Positions 30,933-40,424 of a stretch of 40,425 nucleotides of DNA are shown here, piece after piece. The position numbers and the translations under genes were made by a program. The notes beneath the pieces were generated by a model. The model was given only the letters and a program-made list of their open reading frames with translations, had not been told where the DNA came from and made no database searches. The stretch spans positions 1 through 40,425 of the forward strand of contig NZ_JRGL01000019.1 in NCBI RefSeq assembly GCF_000764655.1. Direction: 5' to 3'. This stretch comes from Aeromonas aquatica. GTDB lineage: Bacteria > Pseudomonadota > Gammaproteobacteria > Enterobacterales > Aeromonadaceae. How positions within the stretch are numbered: the first letter of the stretch is position 1; every line of letters begins with the position of its first letter.

Positions 30933-32579
30933 ATGGAACTCTTGTCACTCGTTTACCGCCAATACCGTTGGCCCTTCATCGTCATCAGCCTGCTCAGCCT
31001 GCTCAGTGCAGTGAGCGGGATAGGTGTTATTGCCTTTATCAATCAATCCCTTATCGAATCAATTGGCGACCCGCTACCGGTACTCGGCCAACTGCTTGGT
31101 CTCATTTTGCTGCTGCTGGTCATCACACTCGGCTCGCAATTGGCCCTGACCACACTCGGTCATCATTTCGTTTATCGTCTGCGTGGCCGCCTGCTCAAGC
31201 AGTTGCTGGACACCGATGTCGCCCGCATTCGCCAGATAGGGCAGGGGCCACTGCTGGCTTCCCTCTCCAGCGACATCGGCCAGATCACCATCGCCTTCGT
31301 GCGCCTGCCGGAGCTGGTGCAGGGGCTGGTGCTCACCCTGGGCTCCGCCCTCTACCTCGGCTGGCTGTCGCCGGCCCTGCTCGGCGTCACCGCGCTCTGG
31401 GTCACCTTCACCATGGTGGTGGGCTGGCTGCTGGTGAACCATGTCTATCGCCACCTGTCCCGCATGCGGCAGGCCGAAGACAAACTCTATCAGAACTATC
31501 AGGCCATCATCGCCGGCAGCAAGGAGCTGGCGCTCAATCGCGAGCGTGCTCACTTCGTCTACCACCAGCTCTATGAGCAGAATGCGCAAGACTATCGCCG
31601 CCACATCATCAGCGCCGATACCTATCACCTGAGCGCGGTGAACTGGTCGAACATCATGATGCTGGGGGCCATCGGCCTGGTCTTCTTCCTGGCCAATGGC
31701 CTGGGCTGGGCCAACACCAACGTGGCCGCCACCTTCGCCCTGACCCTGCTGTTCCTGCGTACTCCCTTGTTGCAGGGCATAGGCGCCCTGCCGACACTGA
31801 TCGCCGCCCAGGTGGCGTTCGACAAGATAGCGACGCTGACATTGGCCGAGCCGGATCCCGACTTCCCGTTGCCGCCGGCCCCCAGTGCCTGGCAGCGCAT
31901 CCAGCTGGAGGAAGTGAGCTTCCACTATCAAGGGGAGGGCGGCTTCGCGGTGGGTCCGATCAATCTCACTGTCGAGCGGGGGGAGCAGATCTTCATCATT
32001 GGTGGCAACGGTTCCGGCAAGTCGACCCTGGCCATGCTGCTGACCGGCCTCTATCAGCCGGTCTCTGGCCGGATCCTGCTGGATGGCGAGCCCATAGTGG
32101 ATCGCAACGCCTATCTGGCGCTGTTCTCCGCCATCTTCACCGACTATCACCTGTTCCAGCACCTGCTGGGGCCCGAGCCGAAGCAGGCACTGATCGCCGA
32201 GTGGCTGGAGCGGCTGCAGATGGGCAGCAAGTTGCGCATCGAGGATGACTTCATCGCCAACATCGAGCTCTCCCAGGGCCAACGCAAGCGGGTCGCCCTG
32301 CTGCTGGCGCTGGCCGAGCAGCGCGAGATCATGCTGTTCGACGAGTGGGCCGCGGATCAGGATCCCCAGTTCCGCCGCATCTTCTATCAGGTGCTGTTGC
32401 CACGCCTGAAGGAGATGGGCAAGACGGTGATCGCCATCAGTCACGACGATCTCTACTTCTCCCAGGCGGATCGCCTGCTGGAGATGCGCCAGGGGCAGCT
32501 CACCGAGCTGACCGGCGAACGGCGCGAGCGGGTCAGCCAGGATGCCGTCGCCCATCTGGATAGCGAGGTGCCGGTCTGA
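30933..32579 (+). CDS. yojI: YojI-type ABC exporter (membrane and ATPase fused)
   Basis: This 548-residue protein closely follows E. coli YojI (547), including the start [16 protein letters not shown] and the [11 protein letters not shown] stretch. Six membrane helices (about 1-300) form a cyclic-peptide-exporter-type domain. The ATPase follows, with Walker [10 protein letters not shown] (357-365), signature LSQGQ (446-450) and Walker B IMLFDEW (466-472). E. coli YojI exports microcin J25 with TolC, and related proteins export siderophore precursors. Here it lies between a FhuA-like receptor and fhuCDB. Its substrate could be a lasso-type peptide entering through the receptor, or a siderophore; both are inference. 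Confidence 0.92.
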   Translation: MELLSLVYRQYRWPFIVISLLSLLSAVSGIGVIAFINQSLIESIGDPLPVLGQLLGLILLLLVITLGSQLALTTLGHHFVYRLRGRLLKQLLDTDVARIRQIGQGPLLASLSSDIGQITIAFVRLPELVQGLVLTLGSALYLGWLSPALLGVTALWVTFTMVVGWLLVNHVYRHLSRMRQAEDKLYQNYQAIIAGSKELALNRERAHFVYHQLYEQNAQDYRRHIISADTYHLSAVNWSNIMMLGAIGLVFFLANGLGWANTNVAATFALTLLFLRTPLLQGIGALPTLIAAQVAFDKIATLTLAEPDPDFPLPPAPSAWQRIQLEEVSFHYQGEGGFAVGPINLTVERGEQIFIIGGNGSGKSTLAMLLTGLYQPVSGRILLDGEPIVDRNAYLALFSAIFTDYHLFQHLLGPEPKQALIAEWLERLQMGSKLRIEDDFIANIELSQGQRKRVALLLALAEQREIMLFDEWAADQDPQFRRIFYQVLLPRLKEMGKTVIAISHDDLYFSQADRLLEMRQGQLTELTGERRERVSQDAVAHLDSEVPV

Positions 32580-32633
32580 TGCCGGCCGCAAGGGGGAGGC
32601 GAGAGCCAACCCCTTTCAGCACAGGAATGAATC

Positions 32634-33398
32634 ATGTTTGAGATGAAAGCCGCCAGCTTCACGATAAACGACCGCAAGCTGCTGCACCCCACCGACCTGC
32701 GCTTCGAGCAGGGCCAGGTCTACGGCCTCATCGGCCACAACGGCTCCGGCAAGTCCACCCTGCTCAAGTTGCTGGCTCGCCAGCAGCCCCTGAGCGATGG
32801 CGAGATCCTGTTCGACAACAAGCCGCTGTCCGACTGGGGCAATAGAGACTTCGCCCGCCAGGTCGCCTATCTGCCACAACATCTGCCGAGCGCCGAGAAT
32901 CTGCTCGGCCGGGAGCTGGTGGAGATGGGTCGCTACCCCTGGCGTGGCCTGCTGGGCCGCATGGGGGAGGAGGATCATAGTCAGGTCGACAAGGCCATCG
33001 CCCTCACCCATACCGAGCGTTTCGCGGACAGACTGGTGGATACCCTGTCCGGCGGCGAACGGGGGCGGGTCTGGCTGGCCATGCTGCTGGCCCAGGAGAG
33101 CCGCTTCATCCTGCTGGATGAGCCGCTGGCCGCGCTGGACGTGGCCCATCAGGTGGAGGTACTCACGCTCGTCAAGCAGTTGAGTCGGCAGCTCAACCTC
33201 GGGGTTATCATCGTCATCCACGACATCAACATGGCGTCCCGTTTCTGCGATCAACTAGTGGCGCTGCACAGCGGCCGTCTGTTGATCCATGGGGAGCCTT
33301 CACGGATCATGACCAGCGAGACCCTGCATGCCATCTATGGCATCCCCATGGAAGTGATGCGCCATCCGGCCCACGCCCACGCCATCGCCATCATTTAG
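32634..33398 (+). CDS. fhuC: Iron-hydroxamate ABC transporter ATPase
   Basis: This 254-residue ATPase powers FhuB. It matches E. coli FhuC (265) through [14 protein letters not shown] (Walker A, about 32-45), VAYLPQHLPSAE, GRYPWRGLLGR, signature LSGGERGR, Walker B FILLDEPLAALD and HDINMASRFCDQ, and it ends IYGIPMEV. The signature has G where E. coli has Q (LSGGERQR), a mild variation. It lies 54 bases after yojI with AGGA upstream, and 15 before fhuD. Confidence 0.93.
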   Translation: MFEMKAASFTINDRKLLHPTDLRFEQGQVYGLIGHNGSGKSTLLKLLARQQPLSDGEILFDNKPLSDWGNRDFARQVAYLPQHLPSAENLLGRELVEMGRYPWRGLLGRMGEEDHSQVDKAIALTHTERFADRLVDTLSGGERGRVWLAMLLAQESRFILLDEPLAALDVAHQVEVLTLVKQLSRQLNLGVIIVIHDINMASRFCDQLVALHSGRLLIHGEPSRIMTSETLHAIYGIPMEVMRHPAHAHAIAII

Positions 33399-33413
33399 AC
33401 AAGGTTCGCTATC

Positions 33414-34358
33414 TTGAGATCTTCATTGAAAAAGGCGAGCTGGCTGCTCTGCCTGCTGGCGCCGCTGGCGGTGCAGGCCGGCCCGGTGAGCAACACGGCC
33501 GTCGGCGATGCTGTTTTGCCTGGCGAGCACCAGGCTGTGCCCCGTATCGCCACCGTCGACTGGACCATAGCCGAGACCTTGCTGGCGCTGGGCGTGACCC
33601 CGCTGGCGATGGGCGATGTGGATTCCTATCGCGCCTGGGTGGGGGAGCCGAGGTTGCCCGCCGAGGTGGTGGACATCGGCCTGCGAGCCCAGCCCAATCG
33701 CGAGCTGCTAGCCGAGCTCAAGCCGGATCTCATCCTCATCTCGCCGCTGGCGGCGCCCCTTGAGCCGACCCTGTCTCGCATCGCACCGGTGCAATCCATC
33801 GCGCTCTATGAACCCGACACCGATCTGTGGCAGCGGCTGCACGAGGCGACCCTGACCATAGCCGAACTGGTGGGCAAGACCGCCGAGGCAAAACGCCAGC
33901 TCGCCACGCTGGAGCGGGATCTGGCGCAGATGAAGGGACAACTGCCCGCGGATCTGCCGCCCCTGTTGGTGGTGCAGTTCATCGATGAGCGCCATGTGCG
34001 GGTATTTGGCCGCCATAGCCTGTTCGAGGCGGTGATGAATCGGCTGGGCCTGCGCAATGCCTGGCAGGGGGAAACCAATGCCTGGGGCTTCTCGGTCGCC
34101 AGTCTCGAGCAGTTCCTGTCCATTTCTCAGGCCAGGCTGGTGGTGGTCGATCCCGTGCCCGTGGGAGTGAGCGAGCGTCTGCAGGAACCCGGGTTATGGC
34201 AGCATTTACCACTGGTTAAGCAGGCTCCGGTAATACATCTGCCTGCTACATGGAGTTTTGGTGGCATGCTCGCCGCCCGCCGCTTCGCTACCTTGCTGAG
34301 TGAGGCCCTGCGGGGCGAGGCCGGCTCCGCTTCGATCAATCAGGGAGCCGCCCGATGA
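33414..34358 (+). CDS. fhuD: Iron-hydroxamate periplasmic binding protein
   Basis: This 314-residue protein delivers ferric hydroxamates to FhuBC. A signal peptide covers residues 1 to about 22 (LKKASWLLCLLAPLAVQA). A class III binding-protein fold follows, with RIATVDWTIAETLLALGV near 43-60 and LKPDLILISPL near 102. The predicted start is TTG at 33414, with AAGG nine bases upstream; another TTG at 33426 is possible. It overlaps fhuB as ATGA, so the two are probably coupled. Confidence 0.9.
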   Translation: MRSSLKKASWLLCLLAPLAVQAGPVSNTAVGDAVLPGEHQAVPRIATVDWTIAETLLALGVTPLAMGDVDSYRAWVGEPRLPAEVVDIGLRAQPNRELLAELKPDLILISPLAAPLEPTLSRIAPVQSIALYEPDTDLWQRLHEATLTIAELVGKTAEAKRQLATLERDLAQMKGQLPADLPPLLVVQFIDERHVRVFGRHSLFEAVMNRLGLRNAWQGETNAWGFSVASLEQFLSISQARLVVVDPVPVGVSERLQEPGLWQHLPLVKQAPVIHLPATWSFGGMLAARRFATLLSEALRGEAGSASINQGAAR

Positions 34359-36337
34359 ACCGCCCGATCTCTTCCCCCTTGCTGCGCCCTGGGCTCGCTC
34401 TGCTGGTGCTGACGCTGATGCTGGCCGGTGGTGAGTTGGCGCGCCAGCTGCCGCAAGCGCTCTGGTGGCAGGCCCTGTTCTCACCCCAACTGGATGATGC
34501 CCGCCAGGCGGTGATCCACTTCAGCTGGCTACCGAGGCTGGCGATTTGTCTGCTGGCCGGCGCCGCCCTCGGGCTGGCCGGCACCTTGTTGCAGCAGGTG
34601 CTGCGCAATCCGCTCGCGTCCCCCACCACCCTGGGGGTCGCCTCCGGCGCCCAGCTGGCGCTGATGGTGGTGACCCTGTTTGCCCCCTCCTGGTTGTTGG
34701 TCGGCCGGGAGTGGATCGCCATGGCCGGGGGCAGCCTCGCCATGGGGCTGGTGTTTGCCCTGGCCTGGCGCCGCCAGCTCAACCCCGTGGTCATCGTATT
34801 CGCCGGCCTGGTGATCAACCTCTATCTGGCGGCCATCAGCATGGGGTTGCTGCTGTTTTTCCAGGAAGAGCTGAAAGGCCTGCTGGTGTGGGGCAGCGGC
34901 TCCCTTGCCCAGAACAGCTGGAGCGGCGTCGGCTATCTGCTGCCGCGTCTGGCGGTGGCCGGGTTGCTGGCTGCCTTGCTGATCCGCCCGCTCGCGGTGC
35001 TGGAGCTGGACGATGCCAGTGCCCGCAGTCTCGGGGTCTCCCTCAAGCAGTTGCGCTTCGCCGGGCTCGGCCTCGCGGTCTTCGTCACCGCCTGTGTGGT
35101 GAGCGTGGTGGGGCTGATCGGCTTCATCGGGCTGGCGGCGCCGGCCATGGTGCGGATGCTGGGGGTGAGACGACTCGGCCAGCGCCTGTTGTGGGCCCCG
35201 GTGCTGGGTGCCCTGCTGCTGGCGGCCACCGATCTGCTGCTGCAATCCTTGAGCCGGTTCTGGCCGGTGTTGATCCCGACCGGCGCCATGACGGCGCTGC
35301 TGGGGGCACCGCTGCTGCTCTGGCTGATCCCGCGTCTCTCCTTCAAATCCGGAGCACCCAGGGCCAGCGGGGGGCTGCTGGTGGCGCGCCATCCTGCACC
35401 ACGCCGCCTCATCGGTCTGATGCTGATCGGCTTGGTCGTTGCCATTCTGGGCTCCCTGCTGTTTGGCCAGGGGATGAACGGCTGGGATTGGCCGAGCTGG
35501 CTGCGTTGGCAGGCCCAGCTGGAGTGGCGTCTGCCTCGCACCCTGGCGGCCGGTGCTGCCGGTGTGCTGCTGGCGCTGGCGGGTACCCTGTTGCAGCGGG
35601 TCAGCAACAATCCCATGGCGAGTCCGGAGTTGCTGGGGGTGAGCGGCGGCACCTTCATGGGGGTGATAGCGACGGCTTTGCTGCTGCCCGCCTTGCCACT
35701 GCCCATGTTGCTGCTGGGAGGCCTGCTTGGGGCCTTTGGTAGCCTGTTGCTGCTGGTGCTGGTCAATCGCAAGCACGGCTTCCAGCCGGAGCGGATCCTG
35801 TTGTCCGGCATCGCCATCACGGCGCTGTTCGAGCCGCTGCAGGCCATTGCACTCGCCAACGGCGACATGCGGGTGCAGCAACTGCTCGCCTGGATGTCCG
35901 GCTCCACCTATTACGTCACCCTGCCGGTGGGCTATGGCCTGGCTGGGCTGGCGCTGCTGATGCTGGTGGCCTGCCTGCTGGTGAGCCGCTGGCTCGATCT
36001 GATGCCCATGGGGCCAGCGGTGGCGACGGCGCTTGGGGTTCGCCTCAACCGTGCCCAGCTCATCATACTGCTGCTGGTGGCCGTACTCACCGCCAGCGCG
36101 ACCCTGGTGATAGGCCCGCTCTCCTTCGCCGGTCTGCTGGCACCCCACATGGCCAAGCTGATGGGGCTGGTGCGGGCCCGCTGGCACCTGCTCGGCGCGG
36201 CGGGTTGTGGCGCCCTGCTGATGGTGCTGGCGGACTGGGTCGGTCAGCAGATCCTGTTCCCGCAGGAGCTGCCGGTCGGGCTGGTTTCCACCCTGTTAGG
36301 GGGCGCTTACTTCATGTGGTGCCTGCGCCGTCTCTAG
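34355..36337 (+). CDS. fhuB: Iron-hydroxamate ABC transporter permease, fused double FecCD
   Basis: This 660-residue inner-membrane permease has the same length as E. coli FhuB and is a fusion of two FecCD-type halves (about 1-325 and 335-660). Each half has about ten membrane helices and a conserved motif: NPLASPTTLGVASGAQ in the first and NPMASPELLGVSGGTF in the second. The Arg-rich linker between the halves is short. It overlaps the fhuD stop by four bases and ends the cluster, 24 bases before a strong terminator. Confidence 0.95.
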   Translation: MNRPISSPLLRPGLALLVLTLMLAGGELARQLPQALWWQALFSPQLDDARQAVIHFSWLPRLAICLLAGAALGLAGTLLQQVLRNPLASPTTLGVASGAQLALMVVTLFAPSWLLVGREWIAMAGGSLAMGLVFALAWRRQLNPVVIVFAGLVINLYLAAISMGLLLFFQEELKGLLVWGSGSLAQNSWSGVGYLLPRLAVAGLLAALLIRPLAVLELDDASARSLGVSLKQLRFAGLGLAVFVTACVVSVVGLIGFIGLAAPAMVRMLGVRRLGQRLLWAPVLGALLLAATDLLLQSLSRFWPVLIPTGAMTALLGAPLLLWLIPRLSFKSGAPRASGGLLVARHPAPRRLIGLMLIGLVVAILGSLLFGQGMNGWDWPSWLRWQAQLEWRLPRTLAAGAAGVLLALAGTLLQRVSNNPMASPELLGVSGGTFMGVIATALLLPALPLPMLLLGGLLGAFGSLLLLVLVNRKHGFQPERILLSGIAITALFEPLQAIALANGDMRVQQLLAWMSGSTYYVTLPVGYGLAGLALLMLVACLLVSRWLDLMPMGPAVATALGVRLNRAQLIILLLVAVLTASATLVIGPLSFAGLLAPHMAKLMGLVRARWHLLGAAGCGALLMVLADWVGQQILFPQELPVGLVSTLLGGAYFMWCLRRL

Positions 36338-36361
36338 GATCCTGAATAAAAAATGCACAAT

Positions 36362-36391
36362 AAAAAGCCCGGGACCATGCCCGGGCTTTTT
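36362..36391. terminator. Bidirectional terminator between fhuB and mnmE
   Basis: A perfect 12-base stem (AAAAAGCCCGGG, 36362-36373, with 36380-36391) has a six-base loop and A/T-rich flanks. It ends both the siderophore cluster and mnmE. Confidence 0.93.
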
Positions 36392-36411
36392 TGTGGGTGG
36401 CAGATGCCAGC

Positions 36412-37773
36412 TTACTTGCCGATGCAGAAGCTCGAGAAGATGCGGCCAAGCAGATCGTCCGAGCTGAACTCGCCGGTGATCTCGGACAGGGACTCCTGCG
36501 CCAGGCGCAGCTCCTCAGCCACCAGCTCGCCAGCCACATAGACTTCAAGCTGCTCCTTGGCCACCAGCAGCCGCTCGGCGGCGCGCTCCAGCGCATCCAG
36601 GTGGCGACGGCGGGCCATGAAGCCCCCCTCGGTGTTGCCCTGGAAGCCCATGCAGGCCTTCAGGTGCTCACGCAGGGCGGGCAGCCCCAGCTCGGTCTTG
36701 GCGGAGATGCGGTAGACGGCGTGACCCAGTTCCTGACTCGGTGCCAGATCCTCGCCGGTCAGATCGGCCTTGTTGCGCACGACGGTGAGACCGATGTTTT
36801 TTGGCAGGCGATCGACAAATTCCGGCCAGATCTCCCTCGGGTCTATCGCATCCGTGGTGGTGCCATCCACCATGAACAGCACCCGATCGGCCTGCTCTAT
36901 CTCGGCCCAGGCGCGCTCTATGCCGATCTGCTCCACCTTGTCCTGGGTGTCGCGCAGGCCGGCGGTGTCGATGATGTGCAGCGGCATGCCATCCAGGTGG
37001 ATGTGCTCGCGCAGCACGTCGCGGGTGGTGCCGGCGATCTCGGTGACTATGGCGGACTCGCGGCCGGCCAGGGCGTTGAGCAGGCTCGACTTGCCGGCGT
37101 TGGGACGGCCGGCGATCACCACCTTCATCCCTTCCCGCAGCAAGGCGCCCTGCTTGGCCTCGCCGCGCACGTCGTCCAGCTCGGCCATGATGCTGTACAG
37201 ATCGCCGGCCACCTTGCCGTCGGAGAGGAAGTCTATCTCCTCGTCCGGGAAGTCGATGGCGGCCTCCACATAGATCCGCAGCCGGGTGAGACTCTCCACC
37301 AACTGCTGCACCTTGCCGGAGAACTGGCCCTGCAGGGAGTGCATGGCGCTGCGGGCGGCCTGCTCGCTGGAGGCTTCGATCAGATCGGCGATGGCCTCGG
37401 CCTGAGCCAGATCCAGCTTGTCGTTGAGGAAGGCGCGCTCGCTGAACTCGCCGGGGCGGGCGGGGCGGAGGCCTTCAATTTGCAGGATACGGCGGATCAG
37501 CATGTCCAGGATGACGGGGCCGCCGTGACCCTGCAGCTCCAGCACGTCTTCGCCGGTGAAGCTGTTGGGGGCCTTGAACAGCAGGGCGATGCCCTGATCC
37601 AGCGGCTGGCCCTGCTCATCGTTGAACGGCAGATATTCGGCATAACGCACCCTGGGGAGCCTGCCGAGCACGGCTTCGGCGACGCGCTCTACGGCGGGGC
37701 CCGAGACCCGGACTATGCCGACGCCACCCCGACCGGGGGCGGTGGCCTGTGCCACGATCGTATCTGTTGTCAT
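36412..37773 (-). CDS. mnmE: tRNA uridine-34 modification GTPase MnmE (TrmE)
   Basis: MnmE is the GTPase and formyl-THF-binding partner of MnmG. The start at 37773 ([17 protein letters not shown]) gives 453 residues, close to E. coli's 454; the ATG at 37848 would add 25 residues unlike the family and cross the yidC terminator. The N-terminal folate-binding domain (about 1-118) is followed by helices and the inserted G domain, with [22 protein letters not shown] and RNKADL. The C-terminus ends in the essential CIGK. It follows yidC, as in many gammaproteobacteria, but with a hairpin between them. Confidence 0.97.
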   Translation of the reverse strand: MTTDTIVAQATAPGRGGVGIVRVSGPAVERVAEAVLGRLPRVRYAEYLPFNDEQGQPLDQGIALLFKAPNSFTGEDVLELQGHGGPVILDMLIRRILQIEGLRPARPGEFSERAFLNDKLDLAQAEAIADLIEASSEQAARSAMHSLQGQFSGKVQQLVESLTRLRIYVEAAIDFPDEEIDFLSDGKVAGDLYSIMAELDDVRGEAKQGALLREGMKVVIAGRPNAGKSSLLNALAGRESAIVTEIAGTTRDVLREHIHLDGMPLHIIDTAGLRDTQDKVEQIGIERAWAEIEQADRVLFMVDGTTTDAIDPREIWPEFVDRLPKNIGLTVVRNKADLTGEDLAPSQELGHAVYRISAKTELGLPALREHLKACMGFQGNTEGGFMARRRHLDALERAAERLLVAKEQLEVYVAGELVAEELRLAQESLSEITGEFSSDDLLGRIFSSFCIGK

Positions 37774-37818
37774 TTGCTTGACTCGTCTGTTCGGTGATTG
37801 CGGACATTGTAATAAAAA

Positions 37819-37838
37819 AGGCGGCCCTAAGGCCGCCT
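37819..37838 (-). terminator. Hairpin terminator after yidC
   Basis: An eight-base stem (AGGCGGCC, 37819-37826, with 37831-37838) and CTAA loop runs into a TTTTTTATT tract on the minus strand. It lies 20 bases after the yidC stop and before the mnmE start. Confidence 0.85.
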
Positions 37839-37857
37839 CTTTTGTCATCGAGGAAGA

Positions 37858-39504
37858 TTAGCTGCGGGTGTGCAGGCCTTTCTTCTCCAGCTGACGATAG
37901 ATGATGGTCTGCTGGGTGATGGAGATGACGTTACTCACCAGCCAGTACAGGGTCAGACCAGCCGGGAACCAGAGGAACATGAAGGTGAAGATGATCGGCA
38001 TGAACTGCATCACCTTCTGCTGCATCGGGTCGGTAATGGTGGTCGGGCTCATCTTCTGCAGATACCACATGGAGGCACCCATCAGGATCGGCAGCACGAA
38101 GAAGGGGTCCTTCACCGATAGGTCGGTGATCCACAGGGCGAACGGCGCATGGCGCAGTTCAACAGATTCCATCAGTGCCCAGTAGAGGGCGATGAAGATG
38201 GGCATCTGTACCAGGATCGGCAGACAGCCACCGAGCGGGTTGACCTTCTCCTTCTTGTACAGCTCCATCATGCCCTGGGACATCTTCTGGCGATCGTCAC
38301 CGAAGCGTTCCTTGAGCGCTGCCAGCTTGGGTTGCAGCATGCGCATCTTGGCCATGGAGGTGTACTGGGCCTTGGTCAGCGGGAACATGATACCGCGCAC
38401 CAGCAGGGTCAGCATGATGATGGCCACACCCCAGTTCTGGACGAAACCGTGGAACACGGTCAGCAGCCAGTGCAGCGGTTGGGCGATGAACCAGAGCCAG
38501 CCGTAGTCGACGGTCAGGTCCAGGTGGTTTGCCACCTTGGCCATCTGGTCTTGCAGCTTGGGACCGACCCACAGCTTGCTGGTCACTTCGGCCTGCTGAC
38601 CGGCAGCCACGTCAACCAGCGGCGCCTTGTAGCCGATAATGGCCTGGTCTTTACCCGGGATCACGCGGCTGTAGAAGCTGTTGGTGTCGTCGGCATTCGG
38701 TGCCCAGGCGGAGACGAAGTAGTGTTGCAGCATGGCGACCCAACCACCCTTGGTGGTCTTGTTCAGGTCGGCATCCTTCATCTCGTCGAAGGTGTATTTC
38801 TTGTAGCGGGTATCTTCGCTGGAGAAGGCGCCACCACGGTAGGCGCTGGCCACCATGGCATGACCTTCCTGATCCTTCGGCGTGGTCACTGTCTGCTTCA
38901 GCTGACCGTAGAACTGCACCTGAACCGGTTCGGCGGATTTGTTGTCGATCTTGTAATCGACGCCAATCGCGTAGTCACCGCGCTTGAGCACGAATTCCTT
39001 GGTGAAGACAACCCCCTTGCTGTCGGTCCAGGTCATGGGAACCACGACTTGATCCTGACCGTCGGCCAGCTGGTAGCTGGTCTGGGCGGCTTCATAGGTG
39101 GGACGACCCTGGGGCTGGCTGTCCGGGCCATCGCGACCCACCAGACCACTCTGGGCAACATAGAGGTGCGCAGGTTGGCTGGTCAGCAGCGTAAACGCCT
39201 GTTCCTTGCCTTCTTCCAGCTTGTGGGCCAGCAGTTCGGCAGAGACGATGTCACCACCCTGGGTATCCAGGGTCAGCTTGAGCACGTCGGAGGAGACGGT
39301 AACAAGCTTGCGTGCGGCGGTGGCGTTGGCTTGCTCGGAAACCTGAGGAATATCACCGGTCTGACCGGCTTCAGGCACGAAATGTTCGGTTTGGGCCACG
39401 GTAATCGGGGCAGGCTTCGGAGCCTTGTCGGACTCCCACTGTTGCCAGAGCAAGAAGCTCACGAACAGCAAACCGATCAGAAGTAAATTGCGTTGTGATT
39501 CCAT
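37858..39504 (-). CDS. yidC: Membrane protein insertase YidC
   Basis: This 548-residue insertase, the same length as in E. coli, helps Sec insert proteins and works alone for subunits a and c of the ATP synthase encoded in this window. The N-terminal membrane helix (about 5-20) is followed by a large periplasmic beta domain (to about 340). Five C-terminal helices follow, with the conserved arginine in the first (LLVRGIMFPLTKAQYTSMAKM) and NPLGGCLPILVQMPIFIALYW next. It starts five bases after the yidD stop. Confidence 0.98.
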   Translation of the reverse strand: MESQRNLLLIGLLFVSFLLWQQWESDKAPKPAPITVAQTEHFVPEAGQTGDIPQVSEQANATAARKLVTVSSDVLKLTLDTQGGDIVSAELLAHKLEEGKEQAFTLLTSQPAHLYVAQSGLVGRDGPDSQPQGRPTYEAAQTSYQLADGQDQVVVPMTWTDSKGVVFTKEFVLKRGDYAIGVDYKIDNKSAEPVQVQFYGQLKQTVTTPKDQEGHAMVASAYRGGAFSSEDTRYKKYTFDEMKDADLNKTTKGGWVAMLQHYFVSAWAPNADDTNSFYSRVIPGKDQAIIGYKAPLVDVAAGQQAEVTSKLWVGPKLQDQMAKVANHLDLTVDYGWLWFIAQPLHWLLTVFHGFVQNWGVAIIMLTLLVRGIMFPLTKAQYTSMAKMRMLQPKLAALKERFGDDRQKMSQGMMELYKKEKVNPLGGCLPILVQMPIFIALYWALMESVELRHAPFALWITDLSVKDPFFVLPILMGASMWYLQKMSPTTITDPMQQKVMQFMPIIFTFMFLWFPAGLTLYWLVSNVISITQQTIIYRQLEKKGLHTRS

Positions 39505-39509
39505 AGTCT

Positions 39510-39758
39510 TCAGTTTCTTCGCTTTGGTTGCGGAACCGGGTCATAACCACCCTCGGATAAGGGATGGCATTTTAATAGACGTTTGCTAGCTAACCAAACG
39601 CCTTTTATGAAACCGTGAAGTCGGATGGCTTCTATCGCAAATTGGGAACAAGTCGGAGTGAAACGGCAGCGCGGCCCGAGCAGGGGACTAATGATTAGCT
39701 GATACAGGCGTATCAGTTTGATAGCTACCCATTGCAACGGCGTGACAGAGTGCGCCAT
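39510..39758 (-). CDS. yidD: Membrane protein insertion efficiency factor YidD
   Basis: This 82-residue peripheral membrane protein (E. coli 85) supports YidC-dependent insertion. It shows the family motif [20 protein letters not shown] with its two cysteines and [17 protein letters not shown]. Its start lies 34 bases inside the 3' end of rnpA in another frame, and the family-like N-terminus [20 protein letters not shown] supports this start. Confidence 0.95.
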   Translation of the reverse strand: MAHSVTPLQWVAIKLIRLYQLIISPLLGPRCRFTPTCSQFAIEAIRLHGFIKGVWLASKRLLKCHPLSEGGYDPVPQPKRRN

Positions 39759-40084
39759 AGCTTTTCCAGTAACTTGAACAACTCCTCGTTATCCATCTCT
39801 TTGACGCCGCCCTTGGCGATAACGACGATGTCGATAGCGGGCAGATTGGCCTGATTGAGACGGAAGCTCTCCCGTACCACTCGTTTGACACGGTTACGCC
39901 AGACCGCACGCTTGAGTGCTTTTTTGGGCACAGCGAGGCCAAGACGGGGATGTTCGAGAGTGTTGGGGCAAGCAAGAAGTGTAATTTGCGGAGAAGCGGC
40001 CCGGACAGGCTCGGCGAAAACGCGTTTGAAGTGTTCGGGAGTTAACAGACGTAACTCCCGAGAGAAGGTGTGCTGGGTAGGCAT
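39725..40084 (-). CDS. rnpA: RNase P protein component
   Basis: This 119-residue basic protein (E. coli 119) assists the RNase P RNA in cutting tRNA leaders. The RNR signature is intact ([18 protein letters not shown], about 58-75), as is the N-terminal [12 protein letters not shown]. Its ATG shares one base with the rpmH stop (TAATG) and its 3' end overlaps yidD by 34 bases, so the three genes are tightly packed. Confidence 0.97.
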   Translation of the reverse strand: MPTQHTFSRELRLLTPEHFKRVFAEPVRAASPQITLLACPNTLEHPRLGLAVPKKALKRAVWRNRVKRVVRESFRLNQANLPAIDIVVIAKGGVKEMDNEELFKLLEKLWRTLSRRCNG

Positions 40085-40221
40085 TAGACTACCAGGCGGG
40101 CACGACCCTTGGCACGACGAGCGGCCAGAACCTTGCGACCATTGGCAGTAGCCATGCGGGCGCGGAAACCGTGAGAGCGCTTGCGCTTCAGGTTGGACGG
40201 CTGAAAAGTACGTTTACTCAT
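40084..40221 (-). CDS. rpmH: 50S ribosomal protein L34
   Basis: The 45-residue product begins [20 protein letters not shown] and is followed by [20 protein letters not shown], a complete L34 with the family's basic composition. The stop codon overlaps the rnpA start by one base. It is the first gene of the rpmH-rnpA-yidD-yidC run. In this group dnaA lies divergent, just past the right edge of the window. Confidence 0.98.
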   Translation of the reverse strand: MSKRTFQPSNLKRKRSHGFRARMATANGRKVLAARRAKGRARLVV

Positions 40222-40254
40222 GATTAGATTCCGTATTTCTGTACAGTTTTGATT

Positions 40255-40291
40255 GTCACACTGAGCCGACGCGCCAGCTATAGCGTGTGAC
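40255..40291 (-). promoter_or_regulatory. Inverted repeat in the rpmH leader
   Basis: GTCACAC (40255-40261) and GTGTGAC (40285-40291) can pair in the rpmH leader with a 23-base loop. Arm order is opposite to a CRP site. Role unknown. Confidence 0.35.
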
Positions 40292-40310
40292 GACTAGCAA
40301 AAGAGGCCGA

Positions 40311-40339
40311 ATTCTAAACAGAGTTCGGCTTCCAGTCAA
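40311..40339 (-). promoter_or_regulatory. Predicted promoter of rpmH-rnpA
   Basis: On the minus strand TTGACT (40334-40339) and TAGAAT (40311-40316) are exactly 17 bases apart, about 90 bases before rpmH. Confidence 0.75.
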
Positions 40340-40418
40340 TCCGCCGTACCCCCTCATCTTGCTCTAACTCGTAAAGAGGCGGCGAAAGTTGACAGGATCC
40401 GTAGGATCAAGGGCCCGA

Positions 40419-40424
40419 ATTATA
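40419..40424 (-). promoter_or_regulatory. Possible -10 of a second rpmH promoter
   Basis: A perfect TATAAT faces rpmH at the window edge. Its -35 would lie outside the window. E. coli rpmH also has more than one promoter. Confidence 0.4.

Noticed and set aside
40255..40291. CRP site in the rpmH leader
   Set aside because: The arms are TCACA...TGTGA with a long gap, the reverse of the TGTGA-N6-TCACA layout.
40389..40417. TTGACA on the plus strand as a -35 of a dnaA promoter
   Set aside because: No reasonable -10 lies 16-18 bases downstream; the sequence there is GC-rich.
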